From NCBI RefSeq assembly GCF_947179165.1, contig NC_077242.1:29352097-29416096 (forward strand): a DNA stretch of 64,000 nucleotides, read 5' to 3'. Below, one piece after another: positions 52,505 through 64,000 of the stretch. The translations under genes were made by a program, and so were the position numbers. The notes under the pieces are model-generated. The model had not been told where the DNA came from and searched no databases. It saw nothing but the letters and a program-made list of their open reading frames with translations. Source of the DNA: Solanum dulcamara. Lineage: Eukaryota > Streptophyta > Magnoliopsida > Solanales > Solanaceae. The first letter of the stretch is position 1. Each line of letters begins with the position of its first letter.

Positions 52505-52900
52505 CAGGGGCGGAGCCAATTCAGGGAAGGAAGAAGCAGCGGATTAGCGACATCTAAGACTAGTTTCACTTCTTTACTCGCCGGAAAGTGTTCTTGCCTC
52601 TATCATTAGCTCGGGTAGTCCCCGTTTCTGGTGTTTTAGTCACCTTTCAATGGCTTCCTTAATTATGTGCGAGGAATTGCTGGTTAGATGTCTAGGACAG
52701 AGGGCTCGTAGTACCTGCTAGCGTGGCTACGCAATCCCGGAAGAAGCTTATTTTTCTCGCTATAAGGCTAAACTCCAGAGTCACCTATAACGGATAGGAA
52801 AAGATATAGGTATCAAATGGACGTGAGGGTCTCCCTTGATCCGGCTCTCTGACCCCCTTCGATGGAAAATTATACTATTTATACATGGTTAAAATTTTTG
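52505..52900. mobile_element. GC-richer insert inside a GGGGCGGAGCC-type repeat
   Basis: GCAGGGGCGGAGCCAATTCAGGG at 52504-52526 (in parts) resembles the start of a dispersed plant repeat, and AATTATACTATTTATACATGGTT near 52866 resembles its tail. Between them, about 52530-52865 is markedly GC-richer than its surroundings, with no frame I recognise. Its composition suggests organelle (mitochondrial) DNA captured in the repeat, but I could not match a gene. Confidence 0.45.
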
Positions 52901-55491
52901 CCTGTTATATCCATTGTTGTGGATGCATGTCATGTGGGTTGACATTAATTTAGTCGTGACAGAAGTGTTGTGTAATTTTCCTTTTACCATTTAGCACACC
53001 AACATTGCCAAAGAAAAACAAATTAAATACGAGAAAATTAAAAGATGGAAAGGAGATATAAGTACTCAAAAGTGATACTAGATCTTTTGTTGTTACTATT
53101 ATAATTTTATCACAATTTAAAAGGTGGTTAGATGTGAGCTGTTAATTAGTACTTTACAAATGATAACCATGCAAATTCCTACTTAAATTCTGCATAAGTA
53201 ATACTATATTTGGTATCTGATTATGAGGTAAATTATTCATGTATATAATTAAAATGGTATTTGATTTGTAATTTAAAAACTCACAAAACTAATATATGTA
53301 TAAGTTATGAGAAAATTCTAAGTGTTCTTTTATGTAAGATAAAATATAGAATAACTAATATCTAAATAACTACTCTCTACATAACTAATACACATATAAA
53401 ATAATACATATATTCACTCATAACTAATTTCTACATTATTAATACCCACCTGACTCTAATCACATATCAAAAGACCCCAATAAAAACAAGAGGACGCGAC
53501 AGAATAATTTGTTGCTCCTTTTTTTGTATCATTTCAAATCTTGAATACATGACAAGACAAGGATGACTTTTCATCGTTTAAAAAGGAATACATTTCAACG
53601 GATAGGTTATCTTGTAATTTTATGAAATAATATGGCAATATAATGTCAGTAGCTTCAACAAGCAAGCCCAGTCAATTCAAGAAGTGATAAACTATTAAGT
53701 GATGTTGGACATATTTGAAGAAGAGGACATGAGGAAATATTTCAGGTTATTTCAGCCGAGCAATTTGTCTTTTTTATATTAATTCATACATTTGTAAAAG
53801 GAAGTTTAAGGTTGATAACTCAACTTTCTTCTAGACTTTCATATTCTTGCATTATTTAAGCATCTTCACTTATAATATCATCATAGAGTATATTGATTAT
53901 CATATACTCACTTTAACTCATTTTTTTTATGCTTGTTAATTAGTAGAGATTTGTTACCATATTAGGATTGGCAAGGTAATATCCAACCCCTTACTTTTAC
54001 TTATCCTATTGATTTTTTTTATTTTTTATAATAAAATTCGCTAAATACTTTATCTAGTGATATAAATATATCAAACATAAGAGGTTTTGATTCCAAAACT
54101 CACCCGAATTGAATCCCTCAAGACCTAAAATGAGAGTTATAACTTATAATTAAGAGTCGGGTTATTGCAATTACTTTTGAGTCTAACTTTCGTATATTGT
54201 CAGAAGGGGTACGTATTCCGAAGTTAGGACTAGTGATTGTAGTGAAGTAGTAACAAGGTAGTCGTGTATAAAGTCTTTACACTATCATATTAGATTTAAT
54301 TATAGTTAGATAAATTTTCATAAAAATCATATATGATAATCTAAATAAATAAAAATAAAAACCTGTTATGATCAATTCAATAAACCTAATGATGGAAAAC
54401 TACTTTAGAATGTCAGTTTATATAACATAAATTTATGTCAGAAAATATGCGGAAGGTCGACAAGTAAAACAATATTTGGGCTGATATAAAATGTCCGAAA
54501 ATTCATCAGTCTCTTCCCGGGCTTAAAATAAATATGGCCCAAAATATATTTCTGATTTACCCGTTTTATATATATATTATTTTTCAACAATCTAACATGA
54601 ACTTTATACGAAATTGATACAGTTAGATAATTATTATATACAGAAATAAGATGACATTTATACATAAAGTTGTGATCAAGATTTGAAGCCATAAGATAGA
54701 TTTAAAGCATGATTTTGTATATGTTTTTTTAAAAAATACATGCTAATTTGATAAATAAAAAAACCCTTGCTAAGTTTTATAATACCATGTCTTATTTTGT
54801 ATATATAAAAATTCTTTTTCTTCCAATTTCAACTTGAAATGTTACTTGCGAAACTTTCAAATATTTTACATACCACCTTAATCAAATATTGTACAAATAA
54901 TTTTAAAAAGAATGATATTCCATGTCATCATCATTGATAACATATAATATAACTAATTAGTTACTTAAAATATCAGCAGCTTGAGACATATAATATTTGA
55001 AATTAGAATTTTTATTGAAATGATAGTAATAACTCGTGACATGTTAATTATTATTAAAAATGATATATAACCACAAATAATATATAGAAAATTTCATTGA
55101 TCTAATTATAATAAGTTTTATATGGTCCACACGGGCTTTTGTCACTTATTTTTTAGGGTTTGCTATTGATACAACTCAAAAAATTTCTAAAAAATATATT
55201 TAAATTGCTAGATTATTTTTTTTCAAATAGAGAAACTTAATTTCTCTAATCTACCTGACAATTGGTCCAAATAATATATAATTTGAATTAATTAAATTAC
55301 TCAACCCATAATATTCGAAATTAAGTAGATATATTCTCTGTTAATGATTAGCTTATTTTATGTATTTATCGCTCAATAATTGATCCAAATATGTCCTTAA
55401 TTCTCTAGAAGCCCCCAAATAGTCTAATTAGCTGATTAATAAGCGAAAAGGAATGACATGTGCTCTTCAAATATGAAAAATTGAGCAAATA
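52901..55491. other. AT-rich intergenic DNA
   Basis: No gene, RNA or bounded repeat recognised in about 2.6 kb. The frame 54438-54692 is without known relatives. Confidence 0.55.
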
Positions 55492-57449
55492 TGTCACGAT
55501 CCAAATCCAGGTGTGATGACACTCATCTCAACCCACCGAGACAAGTCAGCCTAATACCCAATGAAAAGTAGATGCGGAAGAAAAAGAAATAAATCAAAAT
55601 TTAACTTAATCAAAAACACATAAAACAAACTCAAATTCCTCCAAAATTGGTTGTCATGTGTACAAGCCACTAATACATTACCGAAGTACGAAAGAAAATA
55701 CAATCACTATGTCTTTGTCTCTAGAATAGGACTAAAACATATTAAACGAGTAAGAGGTGTCCGCTAGATGGATGTAACAACTACCTCAACACTCAAGATG
55801 ATAGCCTCGGATGTGGTATAAAATACGAGGAGACCAAGCAAGTCTGAGCTCACAACCTACACAAGTGTAGAAGCAAGGGGTGAGTATCAAACAACACGGT
55901 ACTCAACAAATGGATAACTAAAACTAAGCAAAGATTGATAGATACAAGTACTCCTGTCATCCCAACCGAACCTCCTCAACGACAATCTGCATAAAACCAG
56001 CCCAACTCTACACTCTACACAATAATAACAATACAATCCACGAATATTCATCGGTAGTCTTATCAAGTAAAATTCAACATATACAGAGCAATAAGTGGTA
56101 AACACGAATTCACAAATATGAACAAAATACTATGCAATGTAATGAGATGATGCATGTCTGTCCTATCAGTACACATCCGCTGAATTACAGTCCGGAACCC
56201 ATGGGGGACATTTCTGTTCATGTCACCTGCCACGGAGCATGTGGCCTATCCCTTTTGTTTCATAATACCTGCCACGGAGCATGTGGCCCGACCCCCTTGT
56301 TTCATAATACCTGCCACGGAGCGTGTGACCCGACCCCTTTGTTTCATATCATTTTCAGTCTCAGCACAGTATGTCAGAACCAATGCAATCAACTCATGTT
56401 CATATGATTCATGATAATAACATGACAACAACAATAATTTTTCCTATCTCACATCAACATAGTCATTTCACATGTCCAAAATAAATCCATAATCACAACA
56501 TATCAATTTCACCAATACATGTCATTAAATTACCATTTTATACTCCTCATCTCCATTTTAAGGCCAATCATACAGTCAATAATCCAGTCCAATTCTCATT
56601 ACTCTCCAATACACATAACACAGAAATACAAGGATCTACAAGCTTAAATTGGGGTTTAGAAATTCACTTGCCTCAATTAAATTGAAGAATCACTTTAAAA
56701 CTTGAGCCTTTCATAACGCTTTCGAATGATCAAAATCTGTTCAAATACATAATCTTCATATGAATATGAATCTAATGACACCCATATTGCTATATTTATT
56801 TTTGGATCGAAAATTGGGTCAAAAAGTCATCCGAGTCATTGAAGTCAAATCTGAAATTTTATTTCCAATTATGTTCACTCATAATAAAATAAACTCACAT
56901 GTCAAATTTCAGCTAAAATGGATCATTATTCGACCCCCAAATCAAGATTTTATGTGAAGAACCCTATGGTCATATTTTCTTATTTCAGCGTTATTTCTCC
57001 TCCAATATACCCTAAAAATATGTTCATAATCACATAAAAATTTAATGAAAAGGATGAGAATAATTACTTTGATGCTTTGCAATGAAAATCCCTATTTTTC
57101 TCTTCTTTTTTATTTTTCTTTTGCCCTTTCTTTTCTTTCTTCCTCCATATTTTTTTCAGCTTCTGCATTCGCTTCCTCGCTGTTCTCCTTTTTTTTCCTT
57201 TCTCAAACTAATTATGTATTAAAATTTACAAACCCTACTAATGTATTTTAATAAATATAAGAAAAGTGGTATAGGATATTAAATAAATTAACACTTTAGC
57301 CCACCAATTAAATTAATTCTTTAAAATTATCCCTCAACTAATTAACTGAAGTTAACGAAAGGTCCAAAATTTTCAACTTAAATTTACAAAAAAGATCTTC
57401 TATGAAAGAAGGAGGGCTCATTCTCAAAATTACTTAACGGGTCATTACA
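55492..57449 (-). mobile_element. Solo LTR (family F) with 5-bp target duplication
   Basis: Plus-strand ends TGTCACGATCC and GGGTCATTACA (minus: TGTAATGACCC...GGATCGTGACA), 1958 bp. The duplication AAATA is perfect (55487-55491 and 57450-57454). No internal region is present. A 3 x 42-bp array lies at 56225-56350. Frames 55887-57251 are LTR sequence. Confidence 0.87.
56225..56350. repeat. Three 42-bp tandem units with GCCAC-N7-GTGGC inverted repeats
   Basis: Unit starts at 56225, 56267 and 56309. The dyad GCCACGGAGCATGTGGC is exact in units 1 and 2. Unit 3 has GCGTGTGAC, which breaks the right arm. Confidence 0.9.
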
Positions 57450-57454
57450 AAATA

Positions 57455-58008
57455 TGCCTTTCCTTAATAAGATAATCAAATTCATTTTTTCAGATAATCA
57501 AGTTTCATCATTCTTATTGAACAATCAATTGACAGTTCTCCATATTTCATGAGCTAATTTATATATTATAATATGATCAAATAAATTGTGGAGATAGACC
57601 TCTTTGGGATGAACTCCACCTTGACATTAATCCAATTTCACTGATCTTGAGTGTGTTGCTATTCTCAAGATCGTCGTCAGATAAACTTGTGTTAGTCCCA
57701 TTTGTAATATCTCATAAATCTTCTCCAATAAATTAAGATTTCATATAGGTCTTCAATATCTTGTGGTTGGACATGTTCAATAATTTCATATCTAGTCCAT
57801 TGGCACGACCACCTAAGTCCATTTTGAGAAACCAATTAATTGAATCTACTACCAATTCTATCTTGAATAAAATTCAGAAGCCAATGTATATATGAGCATG
57901 TCTTTGATATCATGTGGAGAATACCAAAAGAAGAATAAAATTGGAGAGATCAATCCTCTTCCGCTACCCCAAAATTGTTAACTATGGTTGAAAGATTCAA
58001 CTAAAGAA
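57455..58008. other. Intergenic DNA, moderately AT-rich
   Basis: 57590-57990 is less AT-rich and looks as if it might be an old coding remnant on the minus strand, but I could not identify a family. Confidence 0.4.
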
Positions 58009-58090
58009 CACTACTAAAAAAATGAAATTAGCGATGGACAAATTCTATATCTAAACAAAAAAATCCGTCGTTAACCCTAAAATGAGACCA
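58009..58090 (+). mobile_element. CACTA (En/Spm-type) transposon end
   Basis: CACTACTAAAAAAATGAAAT followed by TAGCGATGGACAAATT and TCCGTCGTTAA matches the usual CACTACTAGAAAAA...GCGACGGA terminal design of plant CACTA elements. The opposite end was not found nearby, so this is a fragment or the element runs on in altered form. Confidence 0.7.
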
Positions 58091-58940
58091 AAGTATATAA
58101 AAGAGATTTCCAAGTTGATTTCTATAAATAAACCCTTGATAATTAAGTAATACAAACAAGATTTTTATTTGAACAAAGGCGTTCATAATGGAGGAGCAAT
58201 GACTATAAGGGAATTCAACTAAATTAAAATGAAGTGTTGAGAGTTCACATGATATCAAGGAAAAATTACAAGCAACTAAGTAAATCAATGCATTTGGGCA
58301 ACTTAGGCCTGAACCCTATCGGCCCGTAATTGGCTTCTACCATCCCTTTGTTTTATGGGCCGCTCCGTATATCAGCATGTGTATCAATGGATATCACTTG
58401 TATATCAACTTCTTTTCCATGTATATTATCTCCCTTTTCTTATAAATTAGTTTCCAATCCTTCATATCAACGCAATTGACTCGAGAGATGATTGAGCCTG
58501 ACTTTCTATAGGCACCTGGGATCCCAACCTGAGATCCCAACCTCGATTTGGGACTCAACTTGTGACTCTGACCCAAAAACCAACCTAATACCCAATTTGA
58601 AACCTGACTCCCAACCCAAAACCCAAAATGAACTTAAATATACTTTTTAATATAAGCCATGAATAAAACTTTAAAACATAAAAAAATAAATTATATCAAT
58701 AGATGTCTAAATATAAAATCAAAACTAAATTATAATGAAACTTTCAATGAAACTAACTCTAGTTTAAAAATATTATAACCTAATACCTATAATTTAGGGA
58801 AATAAGAATTGCTAGTGAATTGGGCTTAGTCCTAGTACGGTAAATTACTAACTCTTATAAAAATAATCTAACTAAAAAAAGGGATGTAAGTGGTTAATTA
58901 TAACTTTAGTCTTAACCTAAATATTATATATGTAATTAGT
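58091..58940. other. AT-rich intergenic DNA
   Basis: A repeated CCCAACC/CCTGACTC phrase occurs around 58500-58620 (for example CCTGGGATCCCAACCTGAGATCCCAACC). No gene recognised. Confidence 0.5.
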
Positions 58941-58941
58941 A

Positions 58942-58955
58942 ATATATATATATAT

Positions 58956-59000
<45 letters not shown>
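58942..59000. repeat. (TA)n then (TAA)n microsatellite
   Basis: A TA run (58942-58956) passes into about 15 TAA units (to about 59000). Confidence 0.93.
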
Positions 59001-59626
59001 TCGGTTTTGAATAATGATGAGATTCAATCTCAGAACCTCTACCTGTTCTGAACCACATTAAAGTGTATAACTATTTCATCTAAAAGCTCAAGCCGTTAAA
59101 GAGAGCACACTTTTTATTTACTTTAATAATTATATACTCAACACTGTTAACATGAAGTTCCTTTTCTACAGATTATGGAAACAAAAGTTTTGAAGGAGAT
59201 AAATTTAAAATGACTCAAAGTTTGCATTTGTGCTCTAGAAAGCAAATGCAACTGACATAATCCAAACACAAATTGAAGTCCAAATAGATTGTTACAAATA
59301 CTTTTGACTACTTCAAGCTCCATAGTTTATATTTTAGATCGTTAAAATTTTAAGTCGTCTGTAGAAGATGCCAAGCAGTACAATGCCAAATTTCCAGCTA
59401 AGACATCATTTTTTAAAACTATTTTGATGGTCACCAAATACCAAACCAGGTCTACAAAAGAAATGTTACTCATAAAAGAACAAATAGAAATTAAGCCTTA
59501 AATGAAGGTGTGGAGCAGCATGTAATGAATGCCATATCGATGGAGGCGAAATACTTTAAATATTGGCATCAACTTTGGTTATATACCAATAAAAAGTACA
59601 AGGAATCCTTCAAACTCCAAGAAATC
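59001..59626. other. DNA upstream of the chitinase-like pseudogene
   Basis: No element recognised. The open frame of the pseudogene extends upstream to 59510, but the likely start is ATG 59627, which begins a signal peptide. Confidence 0.5.
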
Positions 59627-60545
59627 ATGGAGACTTTCAAATTATGCATCTCCCTTTTAGTCCTTCAGACACTCTTGACCATTTCACGTACAACCGTGGC
59701 AGTTTCACCAAACTATCCTGTGGTTTTCAGAGAATATATTGGAGCTCTTGGCAAGAATGTCACATTCTCTGATGTCCCAATTAATCCAAATATTGAGTTT
59801 CACTTCCTCCTCTCCTTTTTAATAGACTACACAAACACGAAGTCACCAGACCCACAAATGGTGACTTCCTGATCTATTTGGGCATTGATAACCTAACCCC
59901 TTATCATATTTCTTCCATCAAGGCCAAGCATAAAAACATGAACGTAGGTATGATTCTTGGCGGTGATACAATGAATGGTAAAACTTCTACCTTTGCCCCT
60001 ACATTAATTACATCTTGGGTGAGAAATGCAACATATTCAATCACCAAGATAGTGAAAGAGTATAACCTGGATGCAATAAATATAGATTATGAACACTTTA
60101 ATGCAGATCCAGATACATATGCAGAGTGCATCGGGCGACTGTTGTACTTTCTTAAATAAAACAATGTCATCTCTTACACATCAATAGCATCATATGCAGA
60201 TGATTCAGTGCAGGTGCATTATTTAGCACTCTGGAGAAAGTATGGTCATCTAATAACTATGTCAACTTCCAAGTTTACGCCTACAGGAAGAGCACAACCT
60301 TACCTCAATTCCTGCAGTACTTTGAAACCCATAGATGTAAATATAAAGGAGGCAACATTCTTGTGAGTTTTGGAACTAATAATATTGGTGGCTTGTCTCC
60401 TGAACATGGATTCTTTGATGCATGCAACATACTAATGAGCTAGGGAAAACTTCATGGTATCTTTATTTTGTCTGCAGATGACTCTATGAAGGATCATTTC
60501 CTATATGAAAAGTTGTCACAAGACCTCTTAGCAAGTGCAACTTAA
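59627..60545 (+). pseudogene. GH18 chitinase-like pseudogene
   Basis: A hydrophobic signal-peptide-like start at 59627 ([14 protein letters not shown]) leads into FREYIG and INPNIEFHF, typical of plant GH18 proteins of the chitinase-2 / RuBisCO-associated type. Later matches are K-H-K-N-M-N-V-G, the active-site strand D-A-I-N-I-D-Y-E (near 60069-60092), Y-A-E-C-I-G, Y-E-K-L-S-Q-D-L-L-A and a final stop at 60543-60545. Breaks: a frameshift near 59860, TAA at 60157-60159, a frameshift near 60255 and TAG at 60441-60443. The catalytic motif DxxDxDxE has Asn for the second Asp. Family members hydrolyse or bind chitin-type glycans in the secreted space. No intron is evident. Confidence 0.85.
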
Positions 60546-61499
60546 ATATCTTGCAACTATTTAAGGCAATCTTTTGTAGGCCATGACAAAAGATAAAAAT
60601 TTGAATGTTGGAATGTTATTTCTTATTTTGGGGGCTTCTCTAGGAAGCAAGACATGTATGAGGTTGTACTCGTATTGTTGTCTTACAATTAAAATATTGA
60701 TGCAAACGAGTTCAGATTTACAATTCCCAAATGTGCTAAAGCTTACTATCACAGGAAAATAATTTTGTTTTAAAATGTAGTTTGGAACACTAAAAGGACT
60801 TACACAAATCATTTCACCAAAATGCAAAATGTGTCAATTAGACTGACCAACAACTCTATTCAGGTCTAAGCATGTATGATGCGTTACAACATCTCTAATT
60901 GAGTACAGATATGTTATAAAATGCAGTAGCATGTGTGAATGAAAAGGTTAAGACTAATAGGCACTTGGTTTCTATAATTATGCCTTAAATTAGTCACCTA
61001 GAAAATACATGATAAAGAATTTTCCAGTTTCAAAAGCAAGTAATCCCTTTAGTATCTTGAGTTAAGAAAGTAAAATGTACATGTTCCTTGACCAGCTTGC
61101 AGTCCCACTAGCATATGCCCTTTATTTTTCCAAACCCTTGCACTTTGCTTTATCTACATCATCACTCTCAATGCATTTGCCGCCAAATATTTTTAGGCAG
61201 ATGGATTTACGTGGTTTAACTTTCAATATCATGTGAGGATTAGGAAGAAGTGGGAAAAGCTCTTAAAAATTGTACTACTATGTTATTCAAGTGAAGAACC
61301 ACCATTTAGTGACTATGCACAGGCCTTTGAAACATTCTGTGAAATATCTTATTCCAGCTATTCTTTACAAATAAGAAAATGACAATTCATTATCAGCTTT
61401 CCGAAGCATTCATACCTCACAAGTTGTCATATTAACTGTCCAAATTTGATTAGATTAAGGAATAGTACTATCAACTTGAGCCAACGAACCAATACTCAG
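60546..61499. other. Intergenic DNA with a possible second GH18 fragment
   Basis: At about 60560-60740, GGCCATGACAAAAGATAAAA and the following TTGAATGTTGGAATG resemble the N-V-G-M segment of the pseudogene, and a further part (ATTGATGCAAACGAG) loosely resembles the active-site strand. Resemblance is short and weak. The rest shows no gene. Confidence 0.35.
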
Positions 61500-63540
61500 T
61501 ATCATCTTGGATGATTTTTATCCGTATTCAATTATCCTTAATCTTTTCGGCAAATGTGAGTTCAAAATATCAATCAGGGGGTTAAGACCTACAGAAAAAT
61601 GGGCTCGGTTGATTTTTAGGACCCATATATCGAAAGAAAGATTTTTTAAAAAACTGTGCAAAATAGTGAAGTGCGCGACATATCTGCATCGCGGACTTGC
61701 TCGCATTCAGTGAAGTTTTTCCCCGAGTCAAATTTTGGCCAAAATCTCATTCACTCAAAATTGGCCTATCAGGGAACACCTCCACATCGCGGACCTGGGC
61801 CATGATTTTTGTTTGAATTTAGTTTTTAAGTAAGGACACTTAGGACTTTTTTCTAATTGTTAGATAATGAACCTGAACGTTTTTAGGACCTAATTCTACA
61901 TTATAAACTACCATGAAACTTAAATTCTATTCATTCTTCTATAATTCACCTACTCAAATATTTCTCTCTCTACAAAAGTCTCTCAAGGACTCCATTGAAG
62001 ACTTCAAAAAAATTCACTGAAGCTCTCCATTAAAACTCTCAAGTTCTTCCAAATTATTTGGTCTTGTCACTTAAGGCATATGGGCATTGATTCATGGATT
62101 CTTTCATCCATGAAGCCTAATCAAATTTTTAAGTTTTCTATAAAATTAAAGTATAGTATTTTATGGATTTTATGATTTCTATCCCAATTGCATGAATTAT
62201 GATTCAAATTATGATTATGAGCCTATTTTAATAAAAAATGATGGTTATTGCATTAAATTGAAGAGTTTTCCCATGAATTCTCCGACATTGATCTCTAGGT
62301 TTCATGATGTTAATTATGAGTATTTATGTATGGGCTGATAAAAAGCATATGATCATGCATGTTTTCAAGTCAATTTCATGAGTTTCAAGTCAATTGATCA
62401 TGCATTCATGTTTTTCCAAATTTCCAAGTGTGAATTATGATTGTGTATTTCAATTATGATCATAGACTATAAGCATGTTTCAAATTGTGATTTTCATATA
62501 AATTATGGAAAAGGTGACTTAGGGCCCAATCTGGTGCCTTAAGGCCTAATGATATAAACTATGTATGTATGATTTGTAATATGGAAGGACAATACCCGCA
62601 TTGCACTTATAAAAATGAGTTACTCTATGATTTCAAACCTGTGATCATGACTATGATGTATGTCATTATGATTTCTATGATTTGTATGTATTCCATGTGA
62701 TTTGACTTAGCACCGAGTGGACTTAAGGTGGGGGCCCTACCAAATGCCCTAGTAGCAACCTCATATCTCTTAATCTACATGCCACCGTAGGTTGCCTTCA
62801 TGGCCTAGCTATTGGATCCACATATAGCATATGTGTAGCCCGTCTAGCAGGGTAGAGTCTACCTTGACAAGTAGATTCTCCTTTTCTTCATTATATAGGG
62901 AGATAACGGGATTCCATGTTATAGCTCGCATGGTCTTCTTGTCGGTTATGGTTCCTATCCCAAATATATATGATCTCTTCTATATGTCATGATTTAAATT
63001 ATGTTTTTTAAATGCTTTGGTCAGTATAATTTTCTCAAGACTTTACTTATCTCATCTTATCATGTGTTTTACTTGACCATTACATCCCATGATTTACATT
63101 GCATGTCATTCCCTCATACTTAATACATTCTAACGTACTAATGCATACTTTTTGCCTACAATGTCTCATAATGTAGGGGTTGAGGTTGACGATCATATTT
63201 CATACACGTGGCTAGTTAAGATTTCCTATTCGACGATGTTTGTGGTAAGTCCTTATTTATCAGTGACTAGTCATCGAGTTGGTTATTGTTTTCAATGACT
63301 TTTGTTATGTTGCATATTGAGGGTGAGCTAGGGAAATATCTTAGCCTCCGCCCATGTTCATGAGTAAAGGCATCTAGTTGGACAAATGTTTCGAGTCAAT
63401 ATTGTCATGTGACATTCTTCATTTACTATTCATGGTGTAGACTCTCTAATGATATTTTCTCTTTTACTTAACCTTATGTATGCTTATGGTATGTATAAGA
63501 GGATTGGTTGGAGCCCTTCAGTATTTCACCGTTTCCAAGG
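61500..63540 (+). repeat. LTR-like leader of element D (related to the E1 LTR)
   Basis: It shares with the E1 LTR the GACTTAGCACCGAGTGGACTTAAGG-type stretch (near 62702; compare 4653), ACGTGGCTAGTTAAGATTTCC... (near 63206; compare 5128) and GAGGGTGAGCTAGGGA..TCTTAGCC.CCGCC (near 63317; compare 5261). A GC-rich segment lies at 61660-61800. Left edge is uncertain. No primer binding site is visible at its right end. Confidence 0.65.
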
Positions 63541-63604
63541 GAAAATAATGCTAATGAACCCAAACTCCTCTGGCTCCTCAAGAAAATGGTCCTCTATCGA
63601 ACCA

Positions 63605-64000
63605 ATGAGTAATGTAGAGTTCTGAATCATCATTACTATGCTAGCCCAAGTGGTGATCAACTAAGGGATTGTGGTTCCTCCTAATGTTCCTACTCCCGCC
63701 GCAAGAGTAAGGGACTTTGCACGAATAAATCCTCCGGAGTTTCATGGCTCAAAAATTGATGAGCATCCTCAAGAGTTCATTGATAAGGTCTACAAGATAG
63801 TGAACATTATGGGGGTGACTTCAAAATAAAAAGCGGAGTTGGCGGCTTTCCAACTTAAGGGTGTTGCTTAAGTTTGTACGCTCAATGGAAGATAGAGAGG
63901 GTGGATGAATGTCCTATTGAATGGGAAGCTTTCAAACTTTCTTTCCTTGATCACTTTTTCCCTCTTGAGTTAAGGGAGGCTAAAGTGTTGGAGTTCATAA
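63605..64000 (+). pseudogene. gag fragment of element D, runs off the window
   Basis: Translation is colinear with E1 gag near 5800-6210: A-R-I-N-P-P-E-F-H-G, F-I-D-K-V-Y-K-I-V, K-A-E-L-A-A-F-Q-L-K-G-V-A, I-E-W-E-A-F-K and F-P-L-E-L-R-E-A-K. Stops at 63827 and 63869 and a frameshift just after 63869 break it. The rest of the polyprotein, if any, lies beyond the window. Confidence 0.82.

Noticed and set aside
52505..52900. Possible tRNA or rRNA gene in the GC-rich block
   Set aside because: I could not fold a tRNA cloverleaf or recognise conserved rRNA segments in it.
56132..56407. Cys/His-rich repeated protein that could suggest a small zinc-binding peptide
   Set aside because: It is the translation of the 3 x 42-bp array inside a solo LTR; 42 is divisible by 3, so the repeat peptide is automatic.
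57045..57251. Hydrophobic 68-codon frame resembling a signal peptide or membrane segment
   Set aside because: It comes from a T/C-rich stretch in the solo LTR at 55492-57449.

Overview
This 64 kb window looks like repeat-dense, AT-rich nuclear DNA of a flowering plant, most likely from the nightshade family (Solanaceae). The basis is the type of Ty3/gypsy elements, the MITE load, a plant-specific WUSCHEL-family homeobox gene and a block of plastid rpoC2 in the nucleus; the family assignment is inference. Only one protein gene appears intact. Most other long reading frames are pieces of decayed retrotransposon polyproteins.

Layout. 1-13175 is a nested stack: a minus-strand LTR (1-1738), a second LTR family (1739-3202 and 12790-13175), and inside it a complete Ty3/gypsy chromovirus-type element E1 (3203-12789) with two 2267-bp LTRs. 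13176-14727 is unassigned AT-rich DNA. 14728-23906 is a second complete gypsy element E2 with a perfect 5-bp target duplication (CCAGA). 23907-25777 is another LTR remnant. About 25850-26820 is a degraded nuclear copy of chloroplast rpoC2 on the minus strand. 27840-28740 is a pyrimidine-then-purine block. 29365-29945 holds nested MITEs. 30260-40427 is a minus-strand gypsy element E3, with one truncated and one long LTR, followed by a plus-strand LTR (40428-42500). 42915-44721 is a solo LTR with an AATAT target duplication. 44727-49550 is AT-rich DNA with MITEs and a striking array of GATACAT inverted repeats. 49557-52131 is a WOX3-like homeobox gene in two exons. 52505-52870 is a GC-richer foreign-looking insert. 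55492-57449 is a second solo LTR (AAATA duplication). 58009 marks a CACTA-type transposon end. 59627-60545 is a dead GH18 chitinase-like gene. 61500-64000 is the 5' part of another gypsy element with a broken gag.

How it fits together. The retroelements are related chromodomain-bearing Ty3/gypsy lineages. E1 is the youngest by LTR comparison (about 36 substitutions and no indels over 2267 bp, counted by eye), but its single long frame carries ten stops, all explicable as C-to-T or G-to-A changes. The WOX3-like gene is the only clear cellular gene and its intron is filled with MITEs. Across several unrelated LTR families the same design recurs: a GC-rich perfect palindrome, plus a tandem array whose units each contain a short inverted repeat. 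That shared architecture is the most unusual signal I see here.
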